Shown here: positions 25,974 through 34,105 of the stretch, in pieces
Numbering within the stretch: the stretch's first letter is position 1
Layout: every line of letters starts with the position of its first letter
Assembly: GCA_965232105.1 (NCBI GenBank)
Contig: OZ246956.1
Span: forward strand, 496,001-560,000
Direction: 5' to 3'
DNA: 64,000 nucleotides
DNA from: Multivorans sp965232105
GTDB taxonomy: Bacteria > Acidobacteriota > Thermoanaerobaculia > Multivoradales > Multivoraceae
Program-made: the position numbers and the translations under genes
The notes under the pieces: generated by a model
What the model was told of the DNA's origin: nothing
Database searches by the model: none
Seen by the model: only the letters and a program-made list of their open reading frames with translations

Positions 25974-26939
25974 GTGATCCGCTTCCTGTTGCGCCGGCTG
26001 GCGGCCGCCGCCGTCCTCTTCCTGATCGTCCTCACGCTGACATTCGCCGCGGTCACCCTGGCGCCGGGCGATCCGCTGGCGCCCACCGACCCACGGATAC
26101 CGCCGGAACAGGCGGAGCGGCTGCGGGCGCTCTACGGGCTCGACCAACCCCTGCCGCTGCAGTACCTGCGTTGGCTCGGGGCGGTCGTCGGTTCCTGGGA
26201 CTGGGGACAGTCGTACCAGACGGGACGGCCGGCGGCGGACCTCCTGCTCGAGTCGCTCCCGCCCACCCTGCTGCTCGCCGGCGCGGCCCTGCTCGCCCAG
26301 TACGTTCTGGGCATCGGCCTCGGCCTCCTCGCTGCGCGCCGGCCCAACTCATGGCTCGACCTCGGGGTCCGCGCGGCAAGCCTGCTCGTCTACGCGCTGC
26401 CGACCTTCTGGGTCGGTCTGATGGCGGTGCTCGTTCTTGGAGTCGGCCTGGGGCTGGCGCCCACCGGCGGCATGACGTCCGCCGCCGCGTTCGAGCTCGG
26501 ACCCCTGGCGACCGTCCTCGACGTTCTGGCGCACCTGTGGCTCCCGGCGCTGGTCCTGGGCCTGTCCATGGCCGGCGACATCGCCCGCTACACCCGGACT
26601 TCACTGATCGAGTTCCAAGCCACCGAAGCCGGCCGCGCGGCGCGCGCACGCGGCCTGTCCGACACGCGGATCCTGCTCGTTCACGGCCTGAGCCACGCCG
26701 GTCCCCGGCTGGTGCAGATGGCCGCCGTCTCCGCGCCGCTCCTGCTTTCCGGCGCGATCGTCGCCGAGGCGGTGTTCTCCTGGCCCGGTATGGGTTCGAC
26801 CACACTCCAGGCCATCCAGGCCCGCGACGTTCCGGTGGTGCTCGCCGCAACCGCCTACGGCGCCGTTCTCGTCATCGCCGCCTCTCTCGCCGCGGACCTT
26901 CTCCTGGCTCGCCTCGACCCGAGGATCGTGGCGGAATGA
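25974..26939 (+). CDS. dppB: peptide ABC transporter permease (DppB/OppB type)
   Basis: 321 residues with about six membrane helices. The N-terminus 'MIRFLLRRLAAAAVLFLIVL' is typical of DppB. The cytoplasmic coupling loop 'EAGRAARARGLSDTRILLVH' is the EAA motif for ATPase contact. A GTG start lies 1 bp after the binding-protein stop. The gene overlaps the next permease by 4 bp. The symbol reflects family type, not proven substrate. Confidence 0.9.
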   Translation: MIRFLLRRLAAAAVLFLIVLTLTFAAVTLAPGDPLAPTDPRIPPEQAERLRALYGLDQPLPLQYLRWLGAVVGSWDWGQSYQTGRPAADLLLESLPPTLLLAGAALLAQYVLGIGLGLLAARRPNSWLDLGVRAASLLVYALPTFWVGLMAVLVLGVGLGLAPTGGMTSAAAFELGPLATVLDVLAHLWLPALVLGLSMAGDIARYTRTSLIEFQATEAGRAARARGLSDTRILLVHGLSHAGPRLVQMAAVSAPLLLSGAIVAEAVFSWPGMGSTTLQAIQARDVPVVLAATAYGAVLVIAASLAADLLLARLDPRIVAE

Positions 26940-28015
26940 CGCGTTCTTCCGTCTCTCGCTCACCCGGAACGGCTCGCTCACCCGGAATGGCCCGATCAGC
27001 CCGCGCGGGCGCCTGGATCCTCGCCGGTCTGGCCCTGCTCGCCGCCGCCGCACCCCTGCTGGCCCCATACGATCCGGCGCAACAACTCGACGCCGCCGAG
27101 TCCAGCCGCCGACCGCCGTTGTCATCCCTGCTCGTCGTGCGCACCCTCGCCGGCGAGCCTCGGCTGGCCGAAGACGTACACGTCGACGGTGACGACCTCG
27201 TCCTCGAGCGGCGTTCCGGGGTGGAGCGCCTTCCGCTCAGCGTGGTGACGAACTTCGACGAGCGAGGCATCGCCGAGCGGCGGCGCGCGTGGCTGGGAAC
27301 CGACGCCCTCGGCCGCGACCTGCTTTCGCGGCTGCTTCATGGCGCCCGGGTTTCCCTGACGATCGGGCTGCTCGCCGCCGCGCTGGCATTGACCGCCGGG
27401 ACCGTCATCGGCTCGATCGCCGCTACCTGCGGGCGTTTCGTCGACCAGGTGCTGATGCGGACGGTGGACGGACTGCTCTGCTTCCCTCACCTCGCCCTGG
27501 TGCTGCTGCTGGCGGCGCTCTATCAACCGGGCACCTGGCTCCTGGTCGTGCTGATCGGCGGCACCGGCTGGATGGGACTGGCGCGTCTCGTGCGCGCCGA
27601 AATTCTGCGGCTGAGACAGGAGCCCTTCGCCCTCGCCGCGGCCGCCTCGGGGCGCTCGCCGGCCGGCGTCCTGGTACGCCATCTGTTGCCAAACGCGACC
27701 ACACCGCTCCTGATCGACGCCAGCCTGCGGGTGGGCGGCAGCATCCTGGTCGAGGCGGCGCTTTCTTTCCTGGGACTGGGCGTGCAGCCGCCCCAGGCCA
27801 GTTGGGGCTCGATGATCGCCGACGGACAGGGTCACCTGACGACGGCCTGGTGGATCGCCACGTTCCCCGGCCTGATGGTCGCCGCGGCGGTGATCGGGTC
27901 CAGCCTGCTGGCGGACGGTCTGAGCGACCGGCTCGCGGGGATCCGCACCAGCGCGAACCGTGGAGCACGGCGTCGTTCTCCCTGGGCGATCCGCACCTGG
28001 CTGGGTCAGACGTGA
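26936..28015 (+). CDS. dppC: peptide ABC transporter permease (DppC/OppC type)
   Basis: 359 residues. TM1 follows an Arg/Ser-rich start. A soluble extracytoplasmic stretch of about 80 residues (roughly 60-140) lies between TM1 and the conserved 'WLGTDALGRDLLSRLLHGAR' that introduces the permease core. The EAA loop is 'LRQEPFALAAAASGRSPAGV', and 'EAALSFLGLGVQPPQASWG' is the family signature. The gene overlaps dppB by 4 bp and queA by 4 bp. No DppD/DppF ATPase gene follows, so the transporter must borrow ATPases encoded elsewhere. Confidence 0.9.
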   Translation: MTRSSVSRSPGTARSPGMARSARAGAWILAGLALLAAAAPLLAPYDPAQQLDAAESSRRPPLSSLLVVRTLAGEPRLAEDVHVDGDDLVLERRSGVERLPLSVVTNFDERGIAERRRAWLGTDALGRDLLSRLLHGARVSLTIGLLAAALALTAGTVIGSIAATCGRFVDQVLMRTVDGLLCFPHLALVLLLAALYQPGTWLLVVLIGGTGWMGLARLVRAEILRLRQEPFALAAAASGRSPAGVLVRHLLPNATTPLLIDASLRVGGSILVEAALSFLGLGVQPPQASWGSMIADGQGHLTTAWWIATFPGLMVAAAVIGSSLLADGLSDRLAGIRTSANRGARRRSPWAIRTWLGQT

Positions 28016-29046
28016 CCGGGGCCCTGCGAACCGCCGACTTCGACTACCACCTGGCCCCGGAAGCGATCGCCCAGCACCCGGGGACGCGGGGCGAGAGTCG
28101 CCTGCTCGTCGTGGATGGCGCCACCCTGGAACGGCCCTTCGGCGCCTTGCCGGACCTGCTCGATCCCGGCGACCTGCTGGTGGTGAACGACACCCGGGTC
28201 ATTCCCGCCCGCCTGCGGGCTCGCAGACCGACCGGCGGCCGGGTCGAGATCCTGCTGGTCGAGCGCGTGGCGCAAGCCGAGTGGTGGTGCCTGCTGCGCC
28301 CCGGTCGGCGGATGGAGCGCGGCCGCCGTCTCTCGGTGGACGGAGGACCGGCAGCCCGGATCGAGGAGCGCGCGGAGGGCCGTTTCCGGCTTCGCTTCGA
28401 CGAACCGATAGGGCCCCTGCTCGAGACGATCGGCGACGTGCCGCTGCCGCCCTACATCGACCGGCCGGCGGCTCCGCGGGACCGCGAGCGCTACCAGACG
28501 GTGTACGCGGAGAGGCAGGGCGCCGTCGCCGCGCCGACCGCGGGCCTCCACTTCACGCCGGCCATTCTCGAAACGCTCGACCGCCGCGGCATCGAACTGG
28601 CGCGGATCACCCTCCATGTCGGCCCCGGCACCTTTCGGCCGGTGAAGGCCGAAGACCCGGCAGCACACAACATGGACTCCGAGTGGTTCGATGTCCCGGC
28701 CGACACGGCGGAGGCGGTAGCCGACGCCCGGCGCCGCGGCGGCAAGGTGGTCGCGGTCGGCACGACGGTCGTCCGCACCCTGGAAACGGTGGCTTCCGGC
28801 TGTGGCCTGATCGAGGTCCGCACCGGCCGCACCGGGCTCTTCATCCGCCCCGGCTACGAGTTCCAGGTCACGGACCGTCTGATCACGAACTTCCACCTGC
28901 CGCGCTCGACCCTTCTCATGCTGGTCTGCGCGTTCGCCGGCCGGAAACGCACCCTCGACGCCTACCGGCAGGCGTTGGCCGGCGGATTCCGCTTCACCTC
29001 CTACGGTGACGCGATGCTCGTGTCTCGCAGCCCCAGCATGCGGTGA
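28012..29046 (+). CDS. queA: S-adenosylmethionine:tRNA ribosyltransferase-isomerase QueA
   Basis: Transfers the ribosyl part of SAM to 7-aminomethyl-deazaguanine in tRNA, giving epoxyqueuosine. The 344-residue protein shows 'LLVVNDTRVIPARL', 'LLRPGRRMERG', 'LPPYIDR', 'RYQTVYAERQGAVAAPTAGL', 'ITLHVGPGTFRPV' and 'TNFHLPRSTLLMLV'. The GTG at 28012 overlaps the dppC stop (GTGA), an unusual coupling of a tRNA-modification gene to a transporter. The 3' end overlaps larB by 46 bp on the opposite strand. Confidence 0.95.
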   Translation: MTGALRTADFDYHLAPEAIAQHPGTRGESRLLVVDGATLERPFGALPDLLDPGDLLVVNDTRVIPARLRARRPTGGRVEILLVERVAQAEWWCLLRPGRRMERGRRLSVDGGPAARIEERAEGRFRLRFDEPIGPLLETIGDVPLPPYIDRPAAPRDRERYQTVYAERQGAVAAPTAGLHFTPAILETLDRRGIELARITLHVGPGTFRPVKAEDPAAHNMDSEWFDVPADTAEAVADARRRGGKVVAVGTTVVRTLETVASGCGLIEVRTGRTGLFIRPGYEFQVTDRLITNFHLPRSTLLMLVCAFAGRKRTLDAYRQALAGGFRFTSYGDAMLVSRSPSMR

Positions 29047-29768
29047 GCCAGGGCCGCCGCGCCGAACCCGTTGTCGATGTTGACCACCGCGACCCCCGGC
29101 GCGCAGGCGGTGAGCATGGTGAGCAGCGGCGCGATCCCCTCGAAGCTGGCGCCGTAGCCGACGCTCGTCGGTACCGCGACGACCGGGCAGGGCACCAGAC
29201 CGGCAACAACGGTCGGCAGAGCGCCGTCCATCCCGGCGACCACCACAGCCACGTCCGCCCGGCGGAGCTCGTCCACCGCGCCGAGCAGACGCTGAATGCC
29301 GGCGACACCCACATCCCGGACGCGGAGGGCGTCGTGGCCCAACCAATCGGCGCACACCGCCGCCTCCTCCGCCACCGGGAAGTCCGACGTGCCCGCGCTG
29401 ACGACCGCGATCCGACGTCCCGAAGCCGACCCGAAACGGCCCACGCTCCAGACCCGCGCCCGGGGTTCCCAGGAACCGCCGGCGACCTCCGCGCTCAGCC
29501 GTTCGGCCGCCGGCGCGGCGATCCGCGTGACCAGAGCACGGCCCGAGTGCTCCACCATCGACTCGACGATCCGCACGAGTTCCTCCTCGGTCTTGCCCTG
29601 ACCGAAGACGACCTCGGGCAGCCCACTCCGCAACTCACGGAAGAGGTCGACCTTGGCCGCACCCAGATCGAGGTACGGCAAGCGGGCCACCCGCTCGTGC
29701 GCGGTCTCCGGCGAGACCTTGCCGGAGGCCACGTCCTGGAGCAGTTCGAGAAGTTCCTGCCGCTGCAC
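29001..29768 (-). CDS. larB: LarB, pyridinium-3,5-biscarboxylic acid mononucleotide synthase
   Basis: First enzyme of nickel-pincer nucleotide synthesis: carboxylates and hydrolyses nicotinate adenine dinucleotide. It is related to AIR carboxylase PurE. Visible segments are 'VVFGQGKTEEELVRI', 'IAVVSAGTSDFPVAEEA', 'AVVVAGMDGALPTVVAGL', 'VVAVPTSVGYGASFEG' and 'VAVVNIDNGFGAA'. The GTG at 29768 has GGGAG six bases upstream and yields 255 residues, the usual size. It is followed on the same strand by nothing until queA's antisense end; larE lies 40 bp upstream. Confidence 0.93.
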   Translation of the reverse strand: MQRQELLELLQDVASGKVSPETAHERVARLPYLDLGAAKVDLFRELRSGLPEVVFGQGKTEEELVRIVESMVEHSGRALVTRIAAPAAERLSAEVAGGSWEPRARVWSVGRFGSASGRRIAVVSAGTSDFPVAEEAAVCADWLGHDALRVRDVGVAGIQRLLGAVDELRRADVAVVVAGMDGALPTVVAGLVPCPVVAVPTSVGYGASFEGIAPLLTMLTACAPGVAVVNIDNGFGAAALAHRMLGLRDTSIASP

Positions 29769-29808
29769 CTTGTCTCCCGGTCTCCTGGGCCTCCTGCCGG
29801 CGACGACC

Positions 29809-30636
29809 TCAGGCCGCGTCCGCGCCGCCGGTTCGGTACCCCCGCGGGTCGAGCGCCGCCCCCTCGAAGCCGAGTTCGAGCAACCGTGCCTCGATCTCGT
29901 TCCACTGGCGCTCGGCCTCGAACAACTCCGCCGCACCGACCTCGACCCGCGCCGCGGTGCGGTCGTGGCGGACCCGGAGCACCCGAAAGCCCCGGCTCCG
30001 CAGCTCGGACTCCGCGGCTTCGATGCGCCGAAGCTTGGGCAGGCTCACCAGTTGCCCGTGCGGTATCCGCGACGACAGGCAGGCGTTGGCGGGCCGGTCC
30101 CAGACGTTCAGCCCGAGGGCGCGGGCGAGGCGCCGCGCTTCGGCCTTCGAGACCCCGTGGACCAGCAGCGGGCTGTGGACGCCGCGCTCGGCCACTGCCC
30201 GAAGTCCCGGCCGGTCGGGCCCGGGATCCGAGGCGTTCGTGCCGTCGCAGACTGTGGCGAAGCCGCCTTTCGCCGCCAGCTCCAGCATGCGGTCCATCCG
30301 CATTCCCTGGCACACGTAGCAGCGGTGCCGGGGGTTGGCGCGGAACTCCGGATCGTCGAGCTCGCTGTAGACGGTCACCTCGTGACGGATTCCGATCTCG
30401 GCCGCCAGCCTCCGCGCGTAGTCCAGCTCCTCGCCGGCCAGCGTCTCGGCCGCCGCCGTCACCGCCACCGACCGATCGCCCAGGGCGCGGTGGGCCAGGG
30501 CCGCGACGAGCCCTGAATCGACGCCGCCCGAGAACGCGACGAGGACCGAACCGCGGCTCGCCAGGTCCCGCTCGAGTTCCTGAATCCGGGTGGAGACCTC
30601 CGGAGCCTCGGGCGCTGTTGTTGCCGCGCATTCCAT
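29809..30636 (-). CDS. larE: LarE, sulfur-insertion enzyme of the nickel-pincer cofactor (three-Cys type)
   Basis: ATP-dependent enzyme that turns the two carboxylates of the pincer precursor into thiocarboxylates. PP-loop 'VAFSGGVDSGLVAAL' at about 34-48, then 'VCDGTNASD'. Cys106 and Cys109 ('RCYVCQ') plus Cys186 ('ANACLSSRIPHG') match the three-cysteine, [4Fe-4S]-binding class of LarE described for Thermotoga-like enzymes. The one-cysteine class sacrifices its own sulfur. Class assignment is inference from the pattern. The ATG at 30636 is chosen; upstream in-frame sequence is not protein-like. larC and a lactate racemase gene are not in the window. Confidence 0.92.
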   Translation of the reverse strand: MECAATTAPEAPEVSTRIQELERDLASRGSVLVAFSGGVDSGLVAALAHRALGDRSVAVTAAAETLAGEELDYARRLAAEIGIRHEVTVYSELDDPEFRANPRHRCYVCQGMRMDRMLELAAKGGFATVCDGTNASDPGPDRPGLRAVAERGVHSPLLVHGVSKAEARRLARALGLNVWDRPANACLSSRIPHGQLVSLPKLRRIEAAESELRSRGFRVLRVRHDRTAARVEVGAAELFEAERQWNEIEARLLELGFEGAALDPRGYRTGGADAA

Positions 30637-30685
30637 GGCGGCGAGTCTATGGCGGCGAGTCTCATGGCCGCTTAGGGGGCGCGCG

Positions 30686-31132
30686 CTACTCGTCGCCGCC
30701 ACCCAACTCCAACTTGCGCCGCGGCGCGGCGGAGCCCCGCAGCACGACCGGCACCGCGAACAGGGCCGCGTAAACGCCAAAGGTCAGAATCGGCACCAGG
30801 GGCATCTCCTCGAGCTGCTCTCGCCTCGCCATGGAGCGCACCAGGTAGAGCCAGCCCGGCGGACCGAAGAGGTAGAGCACGAACAGCATCCGCGAGCGGG
30901 CGATCCGCAGCACGATCTCGTCCAGCCGGCGACCGGTCGAACCGCGCTCCCGCTTCAGGCGATGAACGTACACGTTGCCGAAGAACCAGCCGGTGAACGC
31001 GGCCAGGATGTAGAGCGGATAGAGCGCCAGTTCGAACGTCAGGTTCCACCGCAGGACACCGATCTGGGCCAGGATGCCAACCGACCACGCCGCCAGGCTT
31101 GACGACAGGATGACCGTTTCCAGGCCTCGCAT
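30686..31132 (-). CDS. small integral membrane protein, unknown function
   Basis: 148 residues, not recognised. Four hydrophobic segments are visible: about 5-25, 35-55 ('LALYPLYILAAFTGWFF'), 80-98 ('MLFVLYLFGPPGWLYLV') and 115-135. A charged cytoplasmic-looking loop ('VHRLKRERGSTGRRLDEI') lies between the second and third. The ATG at 31132 has GGAG at good spacing. It lies between larE and gcvH on the same strand, about 30 bp from gcvH, so it is probably in that transcript. Confidence 0.7.
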   Translation of the reverse strand: MRGLETVILSSSLAAWSVGILAQIGVLRWNLTFELALYPLYILAAFTGWFFGNVYVHRLKRERGSTGRRLDEIVLRIARSRMLFVLYLFGPPGWLYLVRSMARREQLEEMPLVPILTFGVYAALFAVPVVLRGSAAPRRKLELGGGDE

Positions 31133-31161
31133 CGCTCCGCGTCTCCCTCCTCGCAATCAGA

Positions 31162-31539
31162 TCAGCCCGCGGCCAGCAGGGCCTCGTACTCCGCGGCCGT
31201 CATCAGGCCGTCCGGCGCTTCGCCGTCCAGGCGCAGCCGCACCAGCCAGCCCTCGCCGTACGGGTCCTCGTTGACCAGCTCTGGGGCGTCCTCTAGCTGG
31301 CTGTTCGTCGCCTCCACGGTGCCTCCGACCGGAGTGAAGATCTCCGCGACCGCCTTGACCGATTCGATCGCGCCGATCTCGAAACCCTCTCCGAACGCCT
31401 GACCCGGCGACGGCAAGTCGACGAACACGACGTCCCCGAGTTCCTGCTGGGCAAAGTCCGTGATGCCGAGTACGGCTTCACCGCCCTCCAGTTTGAGCCA
31501 TTCGTGCTGCTCCGTGTACAAGCGATCGTCGGGAATCAT
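31162..31539 (-). CDS. gcvH: glycine cleavage system H protein
   Basis: Lipoyl carrier that shuttles the aminomethyl group between P, T and L proteins. 125 residues. The lipoylated Lys is in 'IGAIESVKAVAEIFTP', preceded by 'GDVVFVDLPSPGQAFGEG' and followed by 'NEDPYGEGWLVRL'. It lies 30 bp downstream of gcvT. gcvP is not in the window. Confidence 0.97.
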   Translation of the reverse strand: MIPDDRLYTEQHEWLKLEGGEAVLGITDFAQQELGDVVFVDLPSPGQAFGEGFEIGAIESVKAVAEIFTPVGGTVEATNSQLEDAPELVNEDPYGEGWLVRLRLDGEAPDGLMTAAEYEALLAAG

Positions 31540-31568
31540 CAGAAGGTCTGTCCTCCACTGGAAGCCTC

Positions 31569-32714
31569 TTAGGCCTTCGGGCGTCGATAGAACGGTAGTT
31601 TGACAATACGGCAGGGAATCCGCCTGCCACGAACTTCCACCGAGGCCGCGCTACCGGGTTCCGGGACTCCGCTCTCGGCGCAGTCGACCCGGGCGATACC
31701 GATCGCCCGTCCCAGGGTGGGTGAAAAGGCGCCGCTCGTCACCGGCCCGCTGCAACCCGGCTGGTCGCTGACCGTCAGACGGTGCCCGTGGCGGGCGATA
31801 CCGCGGCCAAGGGCCTCGAAGCCGAGTAGCCGGTGGCGGCAGCCGTTCTCCCGCTGGCGGGCCAGGGCGTCTCGGCCAACGAAGTCGCCCTTCTTCCACT
31901 TGACGATCCACGACAGTCCGGCCTCGATCGGCGTCGTCTCCTCGTCGATGTCCTGGCCGCAGAGCATCATCCCGGCCTCGAGCCGCAGCGTGTCGCGGGC
32001 GCCCAGACCGGCCGGCGCCAGACCGCTGTCGCGGCCCTGCTCCAGCAACTTCATCCAGAGATTGTCCGCCCGCTCGACCGAGGTGTAGATCTCGAAGCCG
32101 TCCTCGCCCGTGTACCCGGTCCGCGACACGATCCGCCCAAGTCCGTCCTGGTGGAGGGCCTCGTCCTGGTGGAGGAACGAGTAGTAGCGAAGTTCCGCCG
32201 CCTCCGGCCCCACGACCTCCGACACGATCCCGGCCGCCAGCGGACCCTGCACCGCGATCAGGGCGGTCACGTCGCTCTGGTCGTCGACCCGGACACCGGT
32301 CCCTTCCCCCGCCGCCGCAGCCTCCAGCAGTGCGAGGTCTCGCACCCGCGAGGCGGCGTTGACCACGAGGAGGTAGTCCTCCGGGCCGAGGCAGTAGACG
32401 AGCAGATCGTCGATGAAGGTGCCTCGCTCGCTCAGCAAGGCGCTGTACTGCGCCCGGCCGGGCCCCAGCGCGGCGACATCGTTCGGGGTCAAGCCCTGGA
32501 GCAGGGGCAGGGCCCGGGGACCCCGCACTCGAACCTCCCCCATGTGGGAAACATCGAACATGCCCGCACGTTCGCGCACCGCGCGGTGCTCCGCGAGCAC
32601 ACCCTCGTACTGAATCGGCATCTCGTAGCCGGCGAAGGGCCCGAACCGGGCTCCCGACTCGACGTGACGCCTGTAGAGGACCGTCCGTTCCACGTCGTTG
32701 TTCGCTGTGACCAT
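31569..32714 (-). CDS. gcvT: aminomethyltransferase GcvT (glycine cleavage T protein)
   Basis: Moves the C1 unit from H protein to tetrahydrofolate. 381 residues. Visible segments are 'FGPFAGYEMPIQYEG', 'FDVSHMGEVRVRGPRAL', 'GTFIDDLLVYC' (catalytic Asp), 'RTGYTGEDGFEIY' and 'GLGARDTLRLEAGMMLCGQD'. A small internal duplication 'HQDEALHQDGLG' is present. The ATG is immediately preceded by a strong hairpin (see the leader features), so translation may be structure-controlled. Confidence 0.96.
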   Translation of the reverse strand: MVTANNDVERTVLYRRHVESGARFGPFAGYEMPIQYEGVLAEHRAVRERAGMFDVSHMGEVRVRGPRALPLLQGLTPNDVAALGPGRAQYSALLSERGTFIDDLLVYCLGPEDYLLVVNAASRVRDLALLEAAAAGEGTGVRVDDQSDVTALIAVQGPLAAGIVSEVVGPEAAELRYYSFLHQDEALHQDGLGRIVSRTGYTGEDGFEIYTSVERADNLWMKLLEQGRDSGLAPAGLGARDTLRLEAGMMLCGQDIDEETTPIEAGLSWIVKWKKGDFVGRDALARQRENGCRHRLLGFEALGRGIARHGHRLTVSDQPGCSGPVTSGAFSPTLGRAIGIARVDCAESGVPEPGSAASVEVRGRRIPCRIVKLPFYRRPKA

Positions 32715-32730
32715 CCGCTTCCCGAAGCGG
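32715..32730 (-). promoter_or_regulatory. hairpin over the gcvT ribosome-binding site
   Basis: In the mRNA, CCGCUUCGGGAAGCGG ends directly at the AUG: a 6-bp stem with a 4-base loop. The only GGGA-like Shine-Dalgarno sequence lies inside it. Folding would hide the ribosome-binding site. No glycine riboswitch consensus was recognised upstream. Confidence 0.5.
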
Positions 32731-32746
32731 TCTTTCGTCAGCCAAA

Positions 32747-32763
32747 CCGCCCGAAAACGGCGG
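32747..32763 (-). terminator. possible weak terminator between the M16 operon and gcvT
   Basis: CCGCC-GTTTTCG-GGCGG followed by TTTGG on the minus strand, in the 104-bp gap between the last M16 gene and gcvT. The U run is short, so this may instead be a second hairpin of the gcvT leader. Confidence 0.35.
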
Positions 32764-32818
32764 CGAAAGTATCACAGGCGCTCAGGCCCGCGACCGTCTT
32801 CAACCGCCGCTGCGAGGG

Positions 32819-34105
32819 TCAGGCGGGAAGGCCCACCGTCACGAGTATTCGTTCCGGCTCCAGGTGCCGCCGCGCGGCCTGGAAGACGCCGTCCGGACTG
32901 AGCCGTTCGATCCGTTCGAGCCGCCATCGACGCCGGTAGCTCGGCAGGTCGAAGAGCAGCGCGTCGACGAGTTGCCCGGCCCACAGACCGGCCGTCTCTC
33001 TCAGGAACGGCTCGCGGCCGAGCATGCCCGTCTTGCATGCTTCGAGAGCGGCCGCATCGGGCGGTTCCTCCAGCACTTCCGCGAGCGAATCGCGCACCAG
33101 CTCGAGCCCGCGTTCGACATGATCCGGGTGAGTGCCAAGGTAAACCGAAAGCGCGCCCGGATCGGCGCCGGCGCCAGCCAGCAAATCGACGTGAGTGGCG
33201 TAGGCCAGGCCTTCCTGTTCCCGAATGCGGTTGGGGATCAGGCCGGCCAGGCCGTCCGAACCGAGCAGGATGCCGAGAGCGCGCAGCTCCGGCAGATCGG
33301 GATGCCGGCGAGCGATGGTGAAATGACCAGCGTACACATGCGCCTGCTCCCGCGAACCGGTGGGAACCTCGATGCGATGCTCGGGGCGACCGGGCGGCGC
33401 CGGCCGTTCCGACCTCCCCGGTTCAACCGCGGCCGACGTCGCGGCGGCGCCCTCGAACAGTCGCTCCAGGTCCGCCAGCACGGCCTCCTCGTCGATGTCG
33501 CCGGCCACGGCGATCACGCCGCCCCGCGCCAGGGACTCCTCGTGGAAGCGCCGGCAGTCTTCCGGCGACAGACCTGCAAGCGATTCCGGCGTGCCCTGGC
33601 TCGGCGCCGCCAGCGGATGCGGGTGGTAGAGCTGATCGCGGAAGGCCCAGCCAGTGACCACTTCAGGCCGATCGGCCAGGCTCCTAAGCTCACCCAGGGT
33701 CTGAGCCCGCAGCAGTTCGAACCGTGCCCGATCGAAGCCGGGTTCGAGCACCAACTCGGCCAACCACGCAAGCGCCAGCCCGGCGTCGTCAGCCAGTGCC
33801 GCGACCGCGACGCCATGGACCTCGGCGGTCGCCAGGCCGCCCAGCGAGACGCCACGTGCCTCCGCCTGTTCGGCGATCTCCCGCCACGTCCGGCGGGCAC
33901 TGCCTTCGACCAGCATGCGGCCGCACAGGAGCGGCAGGCCGGGCTGCGGCTCGAGACGAGCGCCGCCGCGCAGCCAGGCCCGCGCCTCGACGACGCCGGA
34001 GCCCGGCACCCGCAACGCGGCAAGGCGGAGCCGGCCGGACCAGAGGTCGAGGCGCGAGGGCTCGCGCTCCACCGGCGGGAGCGGTGCGGACCGGCCGGTG
34101 CTCAC
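32819..34105 (-). CDS. M16 peptidase-family protein lacking the zinc motif (inactive partner)
   Basis: 428 residues with the two-lobed M16 fold pattern. Where the active paralogue has HFLEH, this protein reads 'LPLLCGRMLVEGSA', so the zinc-binding HxxEH is gone. The C-terminal M16 segments remain ('LGILLGSDGLAGLIPNRIRE', 'GLAYATHVDLLAGAGADPG', the region that completes the partner's active site). It starts with a GTG that overlaps the stop of the upstream active M16 gene (TCGTGAGC). In two-subunit M16 proteases the second subunit is non-catalytic but required; that role is inferred here. Confidence 0.9.
   Translation of the reverse strand: MSTGRSAPLPPVEREPSRLDLWSGRLRLAALRVPGSGVVEARAWLRGGARLEPQPGLPLLCGRMLVEGSARRTWREIAEQAEARGVSLGGLATAEVHGVAVAALADDAGLALAWLAELVLEPGFDRARFELLRAQTLGELRSLADRPEVVTGWAFRDQLYHPHPLAAPSQGTPESLAGLSPEDCRRFHEESLARGGVIAVAGDIDEEAVLADLERLFEGAAATSAAVEPGRSERPAPPGRPEHRIEVPTGSREQAHVYAGHFTIARRHPDLPELRALGILLGSDGLAGLIPNRIREQEGLAYATHVDLLAGAGADPGALSVYLGTHPDHVERGLELVRDSLAEVLEEPPDAAALEACKTGMLGREPFLRETAGLWAGQLVDALLFDLPSYRRRWRLERIERLSPDGVFQAARRHLEPERILVTVGLPA

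Noticed and set aside
32715..32818. Glycine riboswitch upstream of gcvT
   Set aside because: The gap is only 104 bp and shows two simple hairpins without the conserved tandem glycine aptamer cores.
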